Below, piece by piece: positions 52,478-60,479 of a stretch of DNA of 64,000 bases (positions within the stretch are counted from its first letter, which is position 1; each line of letters opens with the position of its first letter). The notes beneath the pieces were generated by a model. It ran no database searches. It was not told the origin of the DNA and saw only the letters and a list, made by a program, of their open reading frames with translations. The DNA lies in NCBI RefSeq assembly GCF_029338235.1, contig NZ_CP119785.1, positions 1,054,001-1,118,000 of the forward strand, read 5' to 3'. The DNA comes from Haloarcula rara (GTDB lineage Archaea > Halobacteriota > Halobacteria > Halobacteriales > Haloarculaceae). A program made the position numbers and the translations under genes.

Positions 52478-53499
52478 ATGCCCACGTACTACGCGGCGCT
52501 CTCGGACCGTCTGCTCGTCGGTGACGGCGAGTGGACCGAGCGACTCCGCGGGCACGACATCGAGTGCGTCGCGGCCGACAGACACGCCCCGTCCCGCGTC
52601 CTCGTCGGCACCGCCGAGCGGGGCTCCAGCGCAGCATCGACGGCGGCGAGAGCTGGCAACGCGTCCTCGACCCGAGCGCGAACGGCGGGCAAAGTGCCGA
52701 CCGCGTCACCAGCGTCACCGTCAGCCCACACGACCCCGACGTCGTGTGGGCCGGCACCGAACCGAGCGCCGTCTACCGCTCGACCGACGGCGGGTCCAGC
52801 TGGACCGAACGCGAGGGGCTCACCGACCTCGACTCGGCCCCGGGATGGTCGTTCCCGCCGCGGCCCCACACGCATCACGTCCGGTGGATAGCCGTCGCAC
52901 CCGACGACCCCGACCAGCTGTACGTCGCCATCGAGGCCGGCGCCTTCGTCCGGAGCGAAGACGGCGGCGAGAGCTGGAGAGACCACCCCGAGGGCGGCCG
53001 CTACGACACCCACACCATCGCCACGCACCCTGACGCCCCCGACCGCGTCTACGCCGCCGCGGGCGACGGCTACGCGCTGTCGACGGACCGCGGCGAGACG
53101 TGGAATAGCGTCGAGCCCCGCTCGACGAACGACGCGAGCGGCGGCCAGCCGCGAGCCCCGCAGGACGGCCTCGACCACCGGTACGTCTGGAGCGTGGCGG
53201 TCCACCCCGAGGACCCCGACACCGTCGTGGTCTCGGCGGCCCGGGGCGCGCGGTCGGCCCACTCGACGACCGGCGAGAGCTACGTCTACCGGACGACGGG
53301 CGAGGGGTGGGAGTCCGCGATGGACGGGCTGCCCGAGCCGGACGGACTCGCGCGTGCCGTACTCGCGACCGACGGCGACGGGTTCGCGGCGCTTTCGAAC
53401 CACGGGCTCTTTCGCTCAGTGGACGGAGTGACGTGGCAGCAGGTCGGTAGGTGGACCGACGCTTTCGACCAGGTGCCCCGCGGGCTGGCGGTCGTCTAG
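52478..53499 (+). pseudogene. BNR/Asp-box (sialidase-like) propeller protein, one frameshift
   Basis: The N-terminal 49 residues (MPTYYAALSDRLLVGDGEWT...) are in one frame and the rest in another (LQRSIDGGESWQRVL...). The switch is at the GCGGGGCTCC run near 52617-52623; adding one G restores ERGLQRSIDGG. Four Asp boxes are visible (SIDGGESW, STDGGSSW, SEDGGESW, STDRGETW). This is a six-bladed-propeller photosystem-stability/sortilin-like protein of unknown ligand, common in haloarchaea. The remaining chain looks fully conserved, so the shift may be a sequence error. Confidence 0.8.
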
Positions 53500-53881
53500 A
53501 CCGCCCCGCCGAGCAGGACGATAGGGGCGGTGGTCACGACCGCCAGGCCCGCCGCTACGACCAGAATCTGTAGCGCCCGCTTGCGGTCCGCGGCGACGGC
53601 CTCGGTCTCGGCGACCGCCCCCGTCGACCCGCCCGACCCCGAGAGGTCGTAGCGGGCAGCGCGCCGAATGCCACACAGAAGCCGTAGTAGTCCTGGACGA
53701 GCCCGACCCAGCCGCCGAAGACGAACGGTGCACTCGCCCACAGCGCACTCGCCGGGAGCACGTCGAGCGCGACCGCGAGCACGATTGCGGCGGCGAGACC
53801 GAACGACCCGATGCCCGACAGCCGCCGGGCGCGGCGCTGCTCGGCGCCGATGTTGCAGACGCCGGGCTGGTACTCTGCCAT
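53496..53881 (-). pseudogene. Small membrane protein, one frameshift
   Basis: MAEYQPGVCNIGAEQRRARR...YYGFCVAFGAL is in one frame and ARYDLSGSGGSTGAVAETEA...RALQILVVAAGLAVVTTAPI in another; the split is near 53668. One additional G before CCCGCTACGAC restores GALARYDL. Two hydrophobic segments plus a C-terminal helix make a three-helix membrane protein with the pattern seen in other haloarchaea, family unnamed. Its stop codon overlaps the convergent BNR gene end by 4 nt. Confidence 0.7.
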
Positions 53882-53994
53882 ACCGCCTCGTTTGGCGTGG
53901 CCCGTTATATCTAATCCGGCCACTCGGTCGGGGCCGTACGAACGGCTCGTGTCAGAGAAAAGTTATGCGCTGCCAGGTCCCAGTCACTTCAACG

Positions 53995-54432
53995 GTGCCC
54001 TCCATCAGGTCGATTCCACCGGCCGGCTCCCCGGAACGGCAGTACGCACTGCTGGGCGGGCTCGCCGCGGTACCGTTTACCGCCACGAGCTACTCACAGG
54101 CCGACGTGGGCGTGTCGCTGTGGCCGGTGTTCTGGGGCGGGCTGCTGGCCGGCTATCTCGTCAAGCGCCGCGAGGGTGACGGCACACCCGTCGGTTTCGA
54201 TGCCGGCGTACTCGGTGTGCTACCGGGGCTCCAGTGGTTCTACGATGAGTTCGGGCACGTGCTCGGTCAACCTGTCGACCCCGGCGTCGTCGCGGAGATA
54301 GCACTGCTCGTCGCCATGTTGTTCCCTATCTTCCTGGCCCTGGGTGGCCTGGCCGGTGCCGTCGGTGGTCGGCTCGGTGGCTGGCTGGCCGAAGTGAATG
54401 GACACCCGGAACAACCCGTCGAGGTGAGCTAA
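53995..54432 (+). CDS. DUF5518-type four-helix membrane protein, paralogue 1
   Basis: 145 aa from a GTG (ATG at 53965 is an alternative). Segments QYALLGGLAAVPFTATSYSQ, WPVFWGGLLAGYLVKRR, a central soluble loop and AEIALLVAMLFPIFLALGGL AGAVGGRLGGWLAE. The pattern GGLxAGYL...(A/V)GxRLGGWLAE recurs in the next gene, so the two are tandem duplicates. The DUF5518 assignment rests on memory of that pattern. Function unknown. Confidence 0.68.
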   Translation: MPSIRSIPPAGSPERQYALLGGLAAVPFTATSYSQADVGVSLWPVFWGGLLAGYLVKRREGDGTPVGFDAGVLGVLPGLQWFYDEFGHVLGQPVDPGVVAEIALLVAMLFPIFLALGGLAGAVGGRLGGWLAEVNGHPEQPVEVS

Positions 54433-54434
54433 CC

Positions 54435-54854
54435 ATGGCCCGGGCTGTCACCATCCTGCGACCGGACCCCGAAACGGGACCGTACAGCCTTCTCGGCGGG
54501 GTCTGTGCGCTGGGCGTCGCCGCCGTCAGCGCCTGGCTATCGAGGGGTTTGCTCTCGGTCACGGGCGCCGCCGTCGGCGGGCTGGTGGCCGGCTACCTCG
54601 CCGGACGCATCGGCTCGCCGAGCGGTCCCGTGGGGTTCCGTGCCGGGCTCATCGGCTGGCTCCCGGTGCTGCTGCTGGTCGCGACCGAACCGCTCCGAAC
54701 CGCCGACGGAGCGGACGCCGAGGGACAGGTGATTGCGCTGGGCGTCACAGCGGTGATGACAGCGGTGCTGCTGGTCGTCGGCGGACTCATCGGCGCCTTC
54801 GGCGCGCGACTCGGCGGCTGGCTGGCCGAGCGCCGGGGCCACGCCGCGGACTGA
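54435..54854 (+). CDS. DUF5518-type four-helix membrane protein, paralogue 2
   Basis: 139 aa. Segments YSLLGGVCALGVAAVSAWLS, VTGAAVGGLVAGYLAGRIG, FRAGLIGWLPVLLLVA and VTAVMTAVLLVVGGLIGAFGARLGGWLAERRG. Starts 2 nt after the previous stop. Shared motifs with the first paralogue are GYLxxR, PVGF and RLGGWLAE. The pair probably arose by duplication and may form a heteromer. Function unknown. Confidence 0.78.
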   Translation: MARAVTILRPDPETGPYSLLGGVCALGVAAVSAWLSRGLLSVTGAAVGGLVAGYLAGRIGSPSGPVGFRAGLIGWLPVLLLVATEPLRTADGADAEGQVIALGVTAVMTAVLLVVGGLIGAFGARLGGWLAERRGHAAD

Positions 54855-54904
54855 ACCCGTCCGAATCGAGAAGGTATTTGGCCTCTGACACCCACGCACC
54901 GGGT

Positions 54905-55990
54905 ATGCACGATGTCGTCGTCGTCGGGGCCGGCCCCGCCGGCTCGCGGTACGCCCGCCGGGCCGCCGAGTCCGGACTGGACGTGCTCGTCTTCGAGCAG
55001 GGCGAGGTGGGCGAGCCACTGGCGTGTTCGGGCCACGTCAGCACCGACCTCTGGGAGTACACCGAGGACGCCCGCGAGGAGCTGTTCCAGAACGAAATCA
55101 GCGGGGCGCGCTTCCACACCGGCGGCCCCGGGAGCGACGACCACCCCTTCTACAAGGACGAGGTCATCTCGAACGTCATCGACCGCGTGGGGCTGGACAG
55201 ACACCTCGCGGAGCTGGCCCGCGACGCCGGCGCCGACCTGCGCGAGCACCACACCGTCGTCGCCGTCGCGGAACACCGGGACCACGTCACCGTCGACGCC
55301 CGCGGCCCCGACGGCGAGGTCGAGACCCACCGCGCGAAACTCGTGGCCGGCTGTGACGGCCCCAAGAGCCGCGTCCGCCGGGAACTCGGGCTCCCCGAAC
55401 CCGGTGAGTTGCTCCACGGGGTGCTGGGCTTCGACGAGACGCCCGACCACCAGGACTTCGTCGACGTCCACCTCACCGTCCCGACCTTTTTCGCCTGGCG
55501 CATCCCGCGCGGCGAGGCCGGCGTCGAGTACGGGCTGGCGGTGCCGCCGGGCGACGACGCCCGCGAGCGCTTCGAGGCCTTCGTCGCCGGCTACGACGCC
55601 GACGTGACCCGGCGCTGTTCGGGCCTCATCCCCATCGGTCCGCCGAAACGTGTCACTGGCTCCCGGGCCTTCCTCATCGGCGACGCCGCCGCCCAGACCA
55701 AGCCGTTCACCGGCGGCGGTATCCTCTATGGCATGACCGCCGCGGACCACGCCGCTCGCGAGATCGACCCCGAGGACCCCGCGACGCTGGGCGACTACGA
55801 GCGGGCATGGCGCGACGACCTGCGCGGCGACATCCGCCTGGGCCACGCCGTGCGGGCGGGCTATTCCGTGCCGAAAACAGTCCAGAAAGTCGGTATGAAA
55901 GCGTTCGAGGGGGAAATCGGCGTCCACATGGACCGCCCGTCGACGCTCTTTTCGCGTGAACAGTTGAAGGCGCTGCTGTCGCGGTCGTAG
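54905..55990 (+). CDS. Geranylgeranyl reductase-family flavoprotein
   Basis: 361 aa. FAD-dependent reductase that saturates isoprenoid chains of archaeal lipids (or related polyprenols). FAD loop GAGPAGSRYARRAAESG (8-24), the Glu ligand FEQ, the GDAAAQTKPFTGGGILYGM block and the C-terminal LGHAVRAGYS are family features. The Cys in ACSGH matches digeranylgeranylglycerophospholipid reductases. A TATA-like TATTTG is about 30 nt upstream. Whether its substrate is a lipid or another prenyl compound is open. Confidence 0.88.
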   Translation: MHDVVVVGAGPAGSRYARRAAESGLDVLVFEQGEVGEPLACSGHVSTDLWEYTEDAREELFQNEISGARFHTGGPGSDDHPFYKDEVISNVIDRVGLDRHLAELARDAGADLREHHTVVAVAEHRDHVTVDARGPDGEVETHRAKLVAGCDGPKSRVRRELGLPEPGELLHGVLGFDETPDHQDFVDVHLTVPTFFAWRIPRGEAGVEYGLAVPPGDDARERFEAFVAGYDADVTRRCSGLIPIGPPKRVTGSRAFLIGDAAAQTKPFTGGGILYGMTAADHAAREIDPEDPATLGDYERAWRDDLRGDIRLGHAVRAGYSVPKTVQKVGMKAFEGEIGVHMDRPSTLFSREQLKALLSRS

Positions 55991-55991
55991 C

Positions 55992-56231
55992 TCAGCTCGC
56001 GAGCCGCGCCTGAATCTCGAGCCACACCTCTCTGTACCCGAGCATGTAGATGCCGGTGTACAGCAGGAGGAGTCCCATCCCGAGTTCCCAGAGCGCAAAG
56101 ACCGACGGCTCCGCCAGCAGGTCCGCGATGCCGGCGTTCTCCGTGAGCGCGCCGACGACCGTCAGCACGCCGGCCGCCGCAGCGGTCAACAGGAGCGATA
56201 GCAGTTCCGTCAGCGAGCCAAGGCCGTTCAT
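55992..56231 (-). CDS. Small two-helix membrane protein
   Basis: 79 aa. SLTELLSLLLTAAAAGVLTV and ALWELGMGLLLLYTGIYMLG are hydrophobic helices around a short loop; the C-terminus REVWLEIQARLAS is amphipathic. It ends one base after the geranylgeranyl reductase stop, on the opposite strand. No family recognised. The start MNGLGSLTE was chosen; the longer open frame is antisense to the next gene. Confidence 0.6.
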   Translation of the reverse strand: MNGLGSLTELLSLLLTAAAAGVLTVVGALTENAGIADLLAEPSVFALWELGMGLLLLYTGIYMLGYREVWLEIQARLAS

Positions 56232-56313
56232 CGGCGGCTTTAGACCAACGGCCGATATAGGCCTTCCGGCCGAAGCGTAACTGGTTTCATGGACCGTCGT
56301 CTGGAGACGGAGT

Positions 56314-56541
56314 ATGAGCCAGTACCGCGGTATGGACCACGCAACGCTCGCGAAACGCGGCTTCCTGCTCGGCGTCGCGCTCTTTGCGGTCGGCGTCGTC
56401 GGCGAGGTCGGCGGCCACGCGCTCCTCGGGACACTCCCCGCGCTGGTGAACACACTGCTTGTCGATATGGAGGCCATCGGCATTCTGCTGGCGCTGTTCT
56501 CGCCGCTCGTGTTCGGCATCGTCCTCCCCCTTATCGAGTGA
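56314..56541 (+). CDS. Small two-helix membrane protein (DUF7860-like)
   Basis: 75 aa. MSQYRGMDHATLAKRGFLLG leads into a first hydrophobic segment (LLGVALFAVGVVGEVGGHAL), followed by a second (MEAIGILLALFSPLVFGIVLPL). The His/Asp at the start and the Gly-Glu-Val-Gly-Gly-His turn look conserved; the DUF number is from memory. Function unknown. It is followed by another small membrane gene on the same strand. Confidence 0.68.
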   Translation: MSQYRGMDHATLAKRGFLLGVALFAVGVVGEVGGHALLGTLPALVNTLLVDMEAIGILLALFSPLVFGIVLPLIE

Positions 56542-56585
56542 GCGACCGCCGAACGTGTTTAGCCTGTGCAGTGCTACCAAAGCAT

Positions 56586-56993
56586 ATGGACGCGAGTCGT
56601 TTCACCGTCGCCTCGGGTGTCGTCGCACTGGTTGGCTGTCTGATCGCCTTCGTCGCGCCGCTGGCCCTGGACGCCCAGCCGGGTATCCGCGGGAGCGTGA
56701 CGCTCTCGGCCGTCGTCGGGGCCGTCTTCGCCGGTAAGAACTTCCTGACCATCCGCGAGCACGGCCGCCCGAGCTTCGCAGCGGGGATGATGGCCACCGT
56801 GCTTGGCCTGTGGCTCATCGTCGCGCCGCTGCAGTACGACATCGTCGGCGCCCCGCTGACCGCGCTCACGCAGTTCGGTGGGATGTGTCTCGCGGCGTTC
56901 TCGGCGTACACCGCACTCGTTGCCGTCGAGGGGTTCTTCAGTTCAGGAGAGACGACGGACGGTGAAGAGGGCGACTCTATCGGCTACTCGTAA
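56586..56993 (+). CDS. Four-helix membrane protein, unknown
   Basis: 135 aa. Segments FTVASGVVALVGCLIAFVAP, VTLSAVVGAVFAGKNFLTI, ASFAAGMMATVLGLWLIVAPLQ-type and LTQFGGMCLAAFSAYTALVAV, then an acidic tail (SGETTDGEEGDSIGYS). The GMMATVLGLWLIVAPLQYD motif resembles the SPW-repeat/CcmA family membrane halves but lacks the SPW signature. Overlaps the convergent YgfZ-type gene by ten bases at the 3' end. Confidence 0.7.
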   Translation: MDASRFTVASGVVALVGCLIAFVAPLALDAQPGIRGSVTLSAVVGAVFAGKNFLTIREHGRPSFAAGMMATVLGLWLIVAPLQYDIVGAPLTALTQFGGMCLAAFSAYTALVAVEGFFSSGETTDGEEGDSIGYS

Positions 56994-58069
56994 CGGGGCA
57001 GGCGCGCCGAGACGGCAGAGCCGTCCACGAAGGGGAGCTCGTGGCGCTCGGCCGGGACGTCCGCGCCGTCGACACTGACCGTGAGGTCGCCGTCGGGGTA
57101 GTCCCAATCGAGGGTCGCCATCGCGATGGGAGCCTCGACGGTGGGGCTCTCGACGGCGCGGGTCACCTCGCCGACGTGCTCGTCGCCCACGGAGACGGCC
57201 GCTCCGGGGTCGGGCAGGGCGTCGACGGTCAGCCCGACGACGCGCGAGTTGGGATAGCCCTGGTTCTCGACCCGGGAGACGACCTCCTGGCCGACGTAAC
57301 AGCCTTTCTCGAAGTCAAGCGCCGTCCGCAGGCCGAGGTCGTTCGGGAGCGCGCCGTCGATTTCCGTATCGAACAGCGGCGAACCAGCTTCCAGCGTGAG
57401 CGTCTCCCACGTGCGATAGCCGAAGGGGACGGCGTTGAGCCCGCGGTTGACGAGCGTATCGAAGACGCGTTCGGCGTCGTCGGCGCCACACACCACGTCG
57501 TAGCTCTCCTCGCCGGCGAGGTTGTCGGTCCGGATGACCGAGACGCCGGCGTCGCCGAGCTCGCCGCGATTAAACGAGAGGGCGGGCTCGGGCGAGGACG
57601 CCTGGTGGAGCACGCTCGCTATCTTCTCGGTCGCTTTCGGGCCGTGCACGCCGAAGACCGCGAAGTCGTCCGTGGCGACGCGAATCTCGACGTCCTGGAT
57701 GAACGTCTTTGCCTGCCAGTCCTCGGCCAGCGCCGTGGCTTCCTGTGGCGGGGTGAAGACGAGCAGCCGTTCGCCGGCGTTGTAAACGTACATATCCGTC
57801 TCGACGCGGCCCTGCGGGTCGAGCAAGAGTGCATACGTCCCCTCACCGTCTTCCGCAGGCACGCGGTTCGAGACGGCGTTGTCGACGTAGTCGACGCGGT
57901 CCTCGCCGGTGACGACGAGGACGCCGTAGCCGAACTCACAGACGCCGACGACGTTGCGGACCGCCCGGTGGGTCCGCTCGGGCCGGCCGTAGTGGGCGAC
58001 GACGCGGCGACCGCCGACCTCGCGGAAGGTCGCACCGTGGTCGGCGTGGACGCCCTCGATAACAGTCAT
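56984..58069 (-). CDS. YgfZ/GcvT-domain folate-binding protein
   Basis: 361 aa. The diagnostic YgfZ motif KGCYVGQE is at 255-262. The GcvT-like N-terminal fold (THRAVRNVVGVCEFGYGVLVVTGEDRVDYVDNAVSNRVP in segments) resembles aminomethyltransferase but lacks the glycine-cleavage context; no gcvH or gcvP is nearby. In bacteria and mitochondria such proteins aid iron-sulfur cluster maturation with folate. The start MTVIEGVH was chosen; TTTTTTG about 30 nt upstream could be the TATA. Iron-sulfur role is by family. Confidence 0.9.
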   Translation of the reverse strand: MTVIEGVHADHGATFREVGGRRVVAHYGRPERTHRAVRNVVGVCEFGYGVLVVTGEDRVDYVDNAVSNRVPAEDGEGTYALLLDPQGRVETDMYVYNAGERLLVFTPPQEATALAEDWQAKTFIQDVEIRVATDDFAVFGVHGPKATEKIASVLHQASSPEPALSFNRGELGDAGVSVIRTDNLAGEESYDVVCGADDAERVFDTLVNRGLNAVPFGYRTWETLTLEAGSPLFDTEIDGALPNDLGLRTALDFEKGCYVGQEVVSRVENQGYPNSRVVGLTVDALPDPGAAVSVGDEHVGEVTRAVESPTVEAPIAMATLDWDYPDGDLTVSVDGADVPAERHELPFVDGSAVSARLPRYE

Positions 58070-58115
58070 GCGAACGGATGGGAGCCTCGCGGCAAAAAAC
58101 GTCCCGCTCTCGCAG

Positions 58116-59345
58116 TTAGCGGCGCCGGTAGGCGACCAGCGAGAGCAAGGCGAGCGCGGCGACAAGCGTCACGGGCGTGAAGCCGGGCCCGAGACCGCCG
58201 GAGGTCTCGGTCGGTTCAGTGTCGGTGGCAGTCGGGGTGGACGTGGCCACCGGCGTTCCGGTCAGTTCCGCCGCTTCCTCGACGACCGTGACAGTGACCT
58301 CCTGCTGGACCTCGCCGTCGTCGACGGTGAAGGTCACCGGTCCGGCCGACTCGGTGTCAATCTCGAGCTCGCCGTCGTCGTCAGTCGTGCCGACCTGCTG
58401 CCCGTTCTGGGATACCGTCGCACCGGAGACGGGGTCGTCGTACTCGTCGGTGACCTCCAGGGTTATCGAATTACCCAGGAGCACCCGGTCCTGGGCCGAG
58501 ATAGTGAGATTGTCTGTGCGGTCGATGGAGATAGTCTCGGTGACGTCGCTCTGCTTGACCTTGACTGTCTGTGTGGTCCGGTCGTAGCTGTCCTTGGTCA
58601 CGACGATGTCGTAGTTGGTGTTGACCGGTACCGAGGTGGTCGCATCGCCGTCCGAGCCAGTCTGGAGGGTCCCTGCGCTCGGAATCTCGACGGCTGCATC
58701 GAGCGGTCGGGGCTGTTCGAAGTAGTCGTCGGCCACCTTGACGGTGAGCAACACTTCACCCTGTTCGATGGTGCGGTCGATGTCGGTCTGGTCTCCGACA
58801 GTGACGCGGGTTCGGTTGTCGAAGTACCCGTTCTTGTAGATGTCGAGGCGGTACTCGCCGTGCTCGACGGCCGGCGTCGTGACAGTTCCGTCGGCACCGG
58901 TCCGCTGGTCGGTGACAAAGCCGTCCCCGCCACGATATAGCAGGACGCGGGCGTCTTCGACGGTCTCGTTGTCCGTGTTACGCACCGTCACCGTCGCGGT
59001 GCCCGACTCGGAAACGGGCACCTCGACCGACTGCTCGGTCGCGTCGCGGATGTCGTAGGCGTTGTTCCGGATGTACTGCTCGTCGTCGACACGTATCGAA
59101 ACGTTCGCACCGCGGGGGGCTTCGAATCGAACCCGCCCGTCGGACAGCGTGGTCTCGTTCGTCGAGCCGCCGTCCCAGGTTGCCGTCACGTCGACGCCAC
59201 CGCCGACTGACTGGCCGTCCTGATTGACGATGGTCGCGGTGATGACCACCGGGTCCTGTTGTGCAGTGACGGCCGCCGGGAGGACAGCAACCACCCCGGC
59301 GAGCATCACGATACAGAGACCGACTGAAACTCGTGTCGAACCCAT
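58116..59345 (-). CDS. Surface protein with Ig-like repeats and PGF-CTERM tail
   Basis: 409 aa. Signal peptide about 1-28 (GLCIVMLAGVVAVLPAAVTAQ). Three or four carboxypeptidase-regulatory/PEGA-type Ig domains follow (TATIVNQDGQSVGGGVDVTA, VTVRNTDNETVEDARVLLYRGG, ITLEVTDEYDDPVSGATV), then a Thr-rich stalk (about 365-385) and GPGFTPVTLVAALALLSLVAYRRR, a PGF-CTERM signal for archaeosortase-dependent lipid anchoring. Several N-glycosylation sequons are present. A TATA-like ACTTTAAGTC lies about 29 nt upstream. Its ligand is unknown. Confidence 0.88.
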   Translation of the reverse strand: MGSTRVSVGLCIVMLAGVVAVLPAAVTAQQDPVVITATIVNQDGQSVGGGVDVTATWDGGSTNETTLSDGRVRFEAPRGANVSIRVDDEQYIRNNAYDIRDATEQSVEVPVSESGTATVTVRNTDNETVEDARVLLYRGGDGFVTDQRTGADGTVTTPAVEHGEYRLDIYKNGYFDNRTRVTVGDQTDIDRTIEQGEVLLTVKVADDYFEQPRPLDAAVEIPSAGTLQTGSDGDATTSVPVNTNYDIVVTKDSYDRTTQTVKVKQSDVTETISIDRTDNLTISAQDRVLLGNSITLEVTDEYDDPVSGATVSQNGQQVGTTDDDGELEIDTESAGPVTFTVDDGEVQQEVTVTVVEEAAELTGTPVATSTPTATDTEPTETSGGLGPGFTPVTLVAALALLSLVAYRRR

Positions 59346-59401
59346 ATCTGGGTGGTAACAACGTACGGACTTAAAGTATGGCCCAGCTACGCCGACAGTT
59401 A

Positions 59402-60340
59402 TCACCGGTTCGATGCCGACTGGACGAGTGCCTCGACGTCGGCCGGTTCGATGGGGGGGAGCGGCCCAGTCATCGTCCGTGCCAGCGCCGCGGCCGCCGC
59501 GCCGTGAGACAGGGCAGTGTCGGTCGACGCCCCGTCGGTGAGCTGCTGGAGGACGGCGCCGACCAGCGCGGCGTGCTGGCCGGCGCTGTCGGTCGCCTCG
59601 GTCTCGAAGGCGTCCTGTTCGTGGAGGACGCCGTCGTGGTAGCCGACGACCCCGTACTCGTTCCGGGTGAGGACGACGTGAGAGAAATCGTAGTCGCTGG
59701 CGATGGTGTGGACCAGCTCGCGGGGCGACCCCGTCCGGTCGAAGACGGCCTGGGCCCCGTCCTCGCTGGCAAACAGCAGTTCGACCGGGTCGAAGAGGTC
59801 TTCGAGGGTGTCGTGGGCCGTCTGTCCGCTCCAGATGCCAGGGTAGAAATCCAGGTCCATCGCCCGCAGCCCGGGGGCCGAACGAAGCAGGGCACCGGCG
59901 GTCTCGGCGGCGTTCTCGGACAGCGCCGCCATCGATCCCGTCGTGAAGACCGCGTCGGCCTCCTGGACGCGACCGACCGGGAAGTCGCCCGGTGACACGG
60001 TCGCCAGCGCCGTGTCGGCCCGGTCCTGAAAGAGGCGCGACTCGCGGGGCGGGGTCCCACTCTCGTGGAACTTCAGCCCGTGTCGACCGGCCTCGGGGGC
60101 GGCCCAGGTCACCTCGGTCTCGAGTCCGTGTTCGTGGAGCTCGGCGACAGCTCGCCGCCCCAGCGGCGTGTCGGCGAGCTTCGAGAGCCAGACGGCCTCG
60201 GCGCCCAGCCGGCTGGCGATAGCGGCCGCGTTGCTGGATACCCCGTCGACGTGCAACCTCACCTCGCGGGCAGTCTCGAACCGTTCGCCCTCCTGCGTTG
60301 CGAAGCGAAGCGCCGTATCACCGAACGAAACGATAGACAT
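59402..60340 (-). CDS. PfkB-family kinase-like protein with an altered active site
   Basis: 312 aa. The ribokinase/PfkB fold is recognised by GDTALRFATQEGERFETARE, the GVSSNAAAIASRLGAEAVWLSKLADTPLGRRAVAELHEHG block and DLDFYPGIWS. The usual C-terminal catalytic block D-(T/S)-T-G-A-G-D-A is here DSAGQHAAL: Gly is kept, but the catalytic base Asp appears replaced by Ala. It may be inactive, use another base, or belong to a divergent haloarchaeal subgroup. Substrate unknown. It lies between the surface-protein gene and mutL. Confidence 0.82.
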   Translation of the reverse strand: MSIVSFGDTALRFATQEGERFETAREVRLHVDGVSSNAAAIASRLGAEAVWLSKLADTPLGRRAVAELHEHGLETEVTWAAPEAGRHGLKFHESGTPPRESRLFQDRADTALATVSPGDFPVGRVQEADAVFTTGSMAALSENAAETAGALLRSAPGLRAMDLDFYPGIWSGQTAHDTLEDLFDPVELLFASEDGAQAVFDRTGSPRELVHTIASDYDFSHVVLTRNEYGVVGYHDGVLHEQDAFETEATDSAGQHAALVGAVLQQLTDGASTDTALSHGAAAAALARTMTGPLPPIEPADVEALVQSASNR

Positions 60341-60479
60341 GTCCCACCCATGGACAGACAGGGGTTTAGTTCATCCGGCTGTGTGGGACTCGTTTACCAC
60401 ACCTTGCCGGTGACGCGAAACTGAATCGCGCGACGGCTCGCACCGGCCACAGTCTCCCGTCAGCAGCGTGGCTGCGCTC

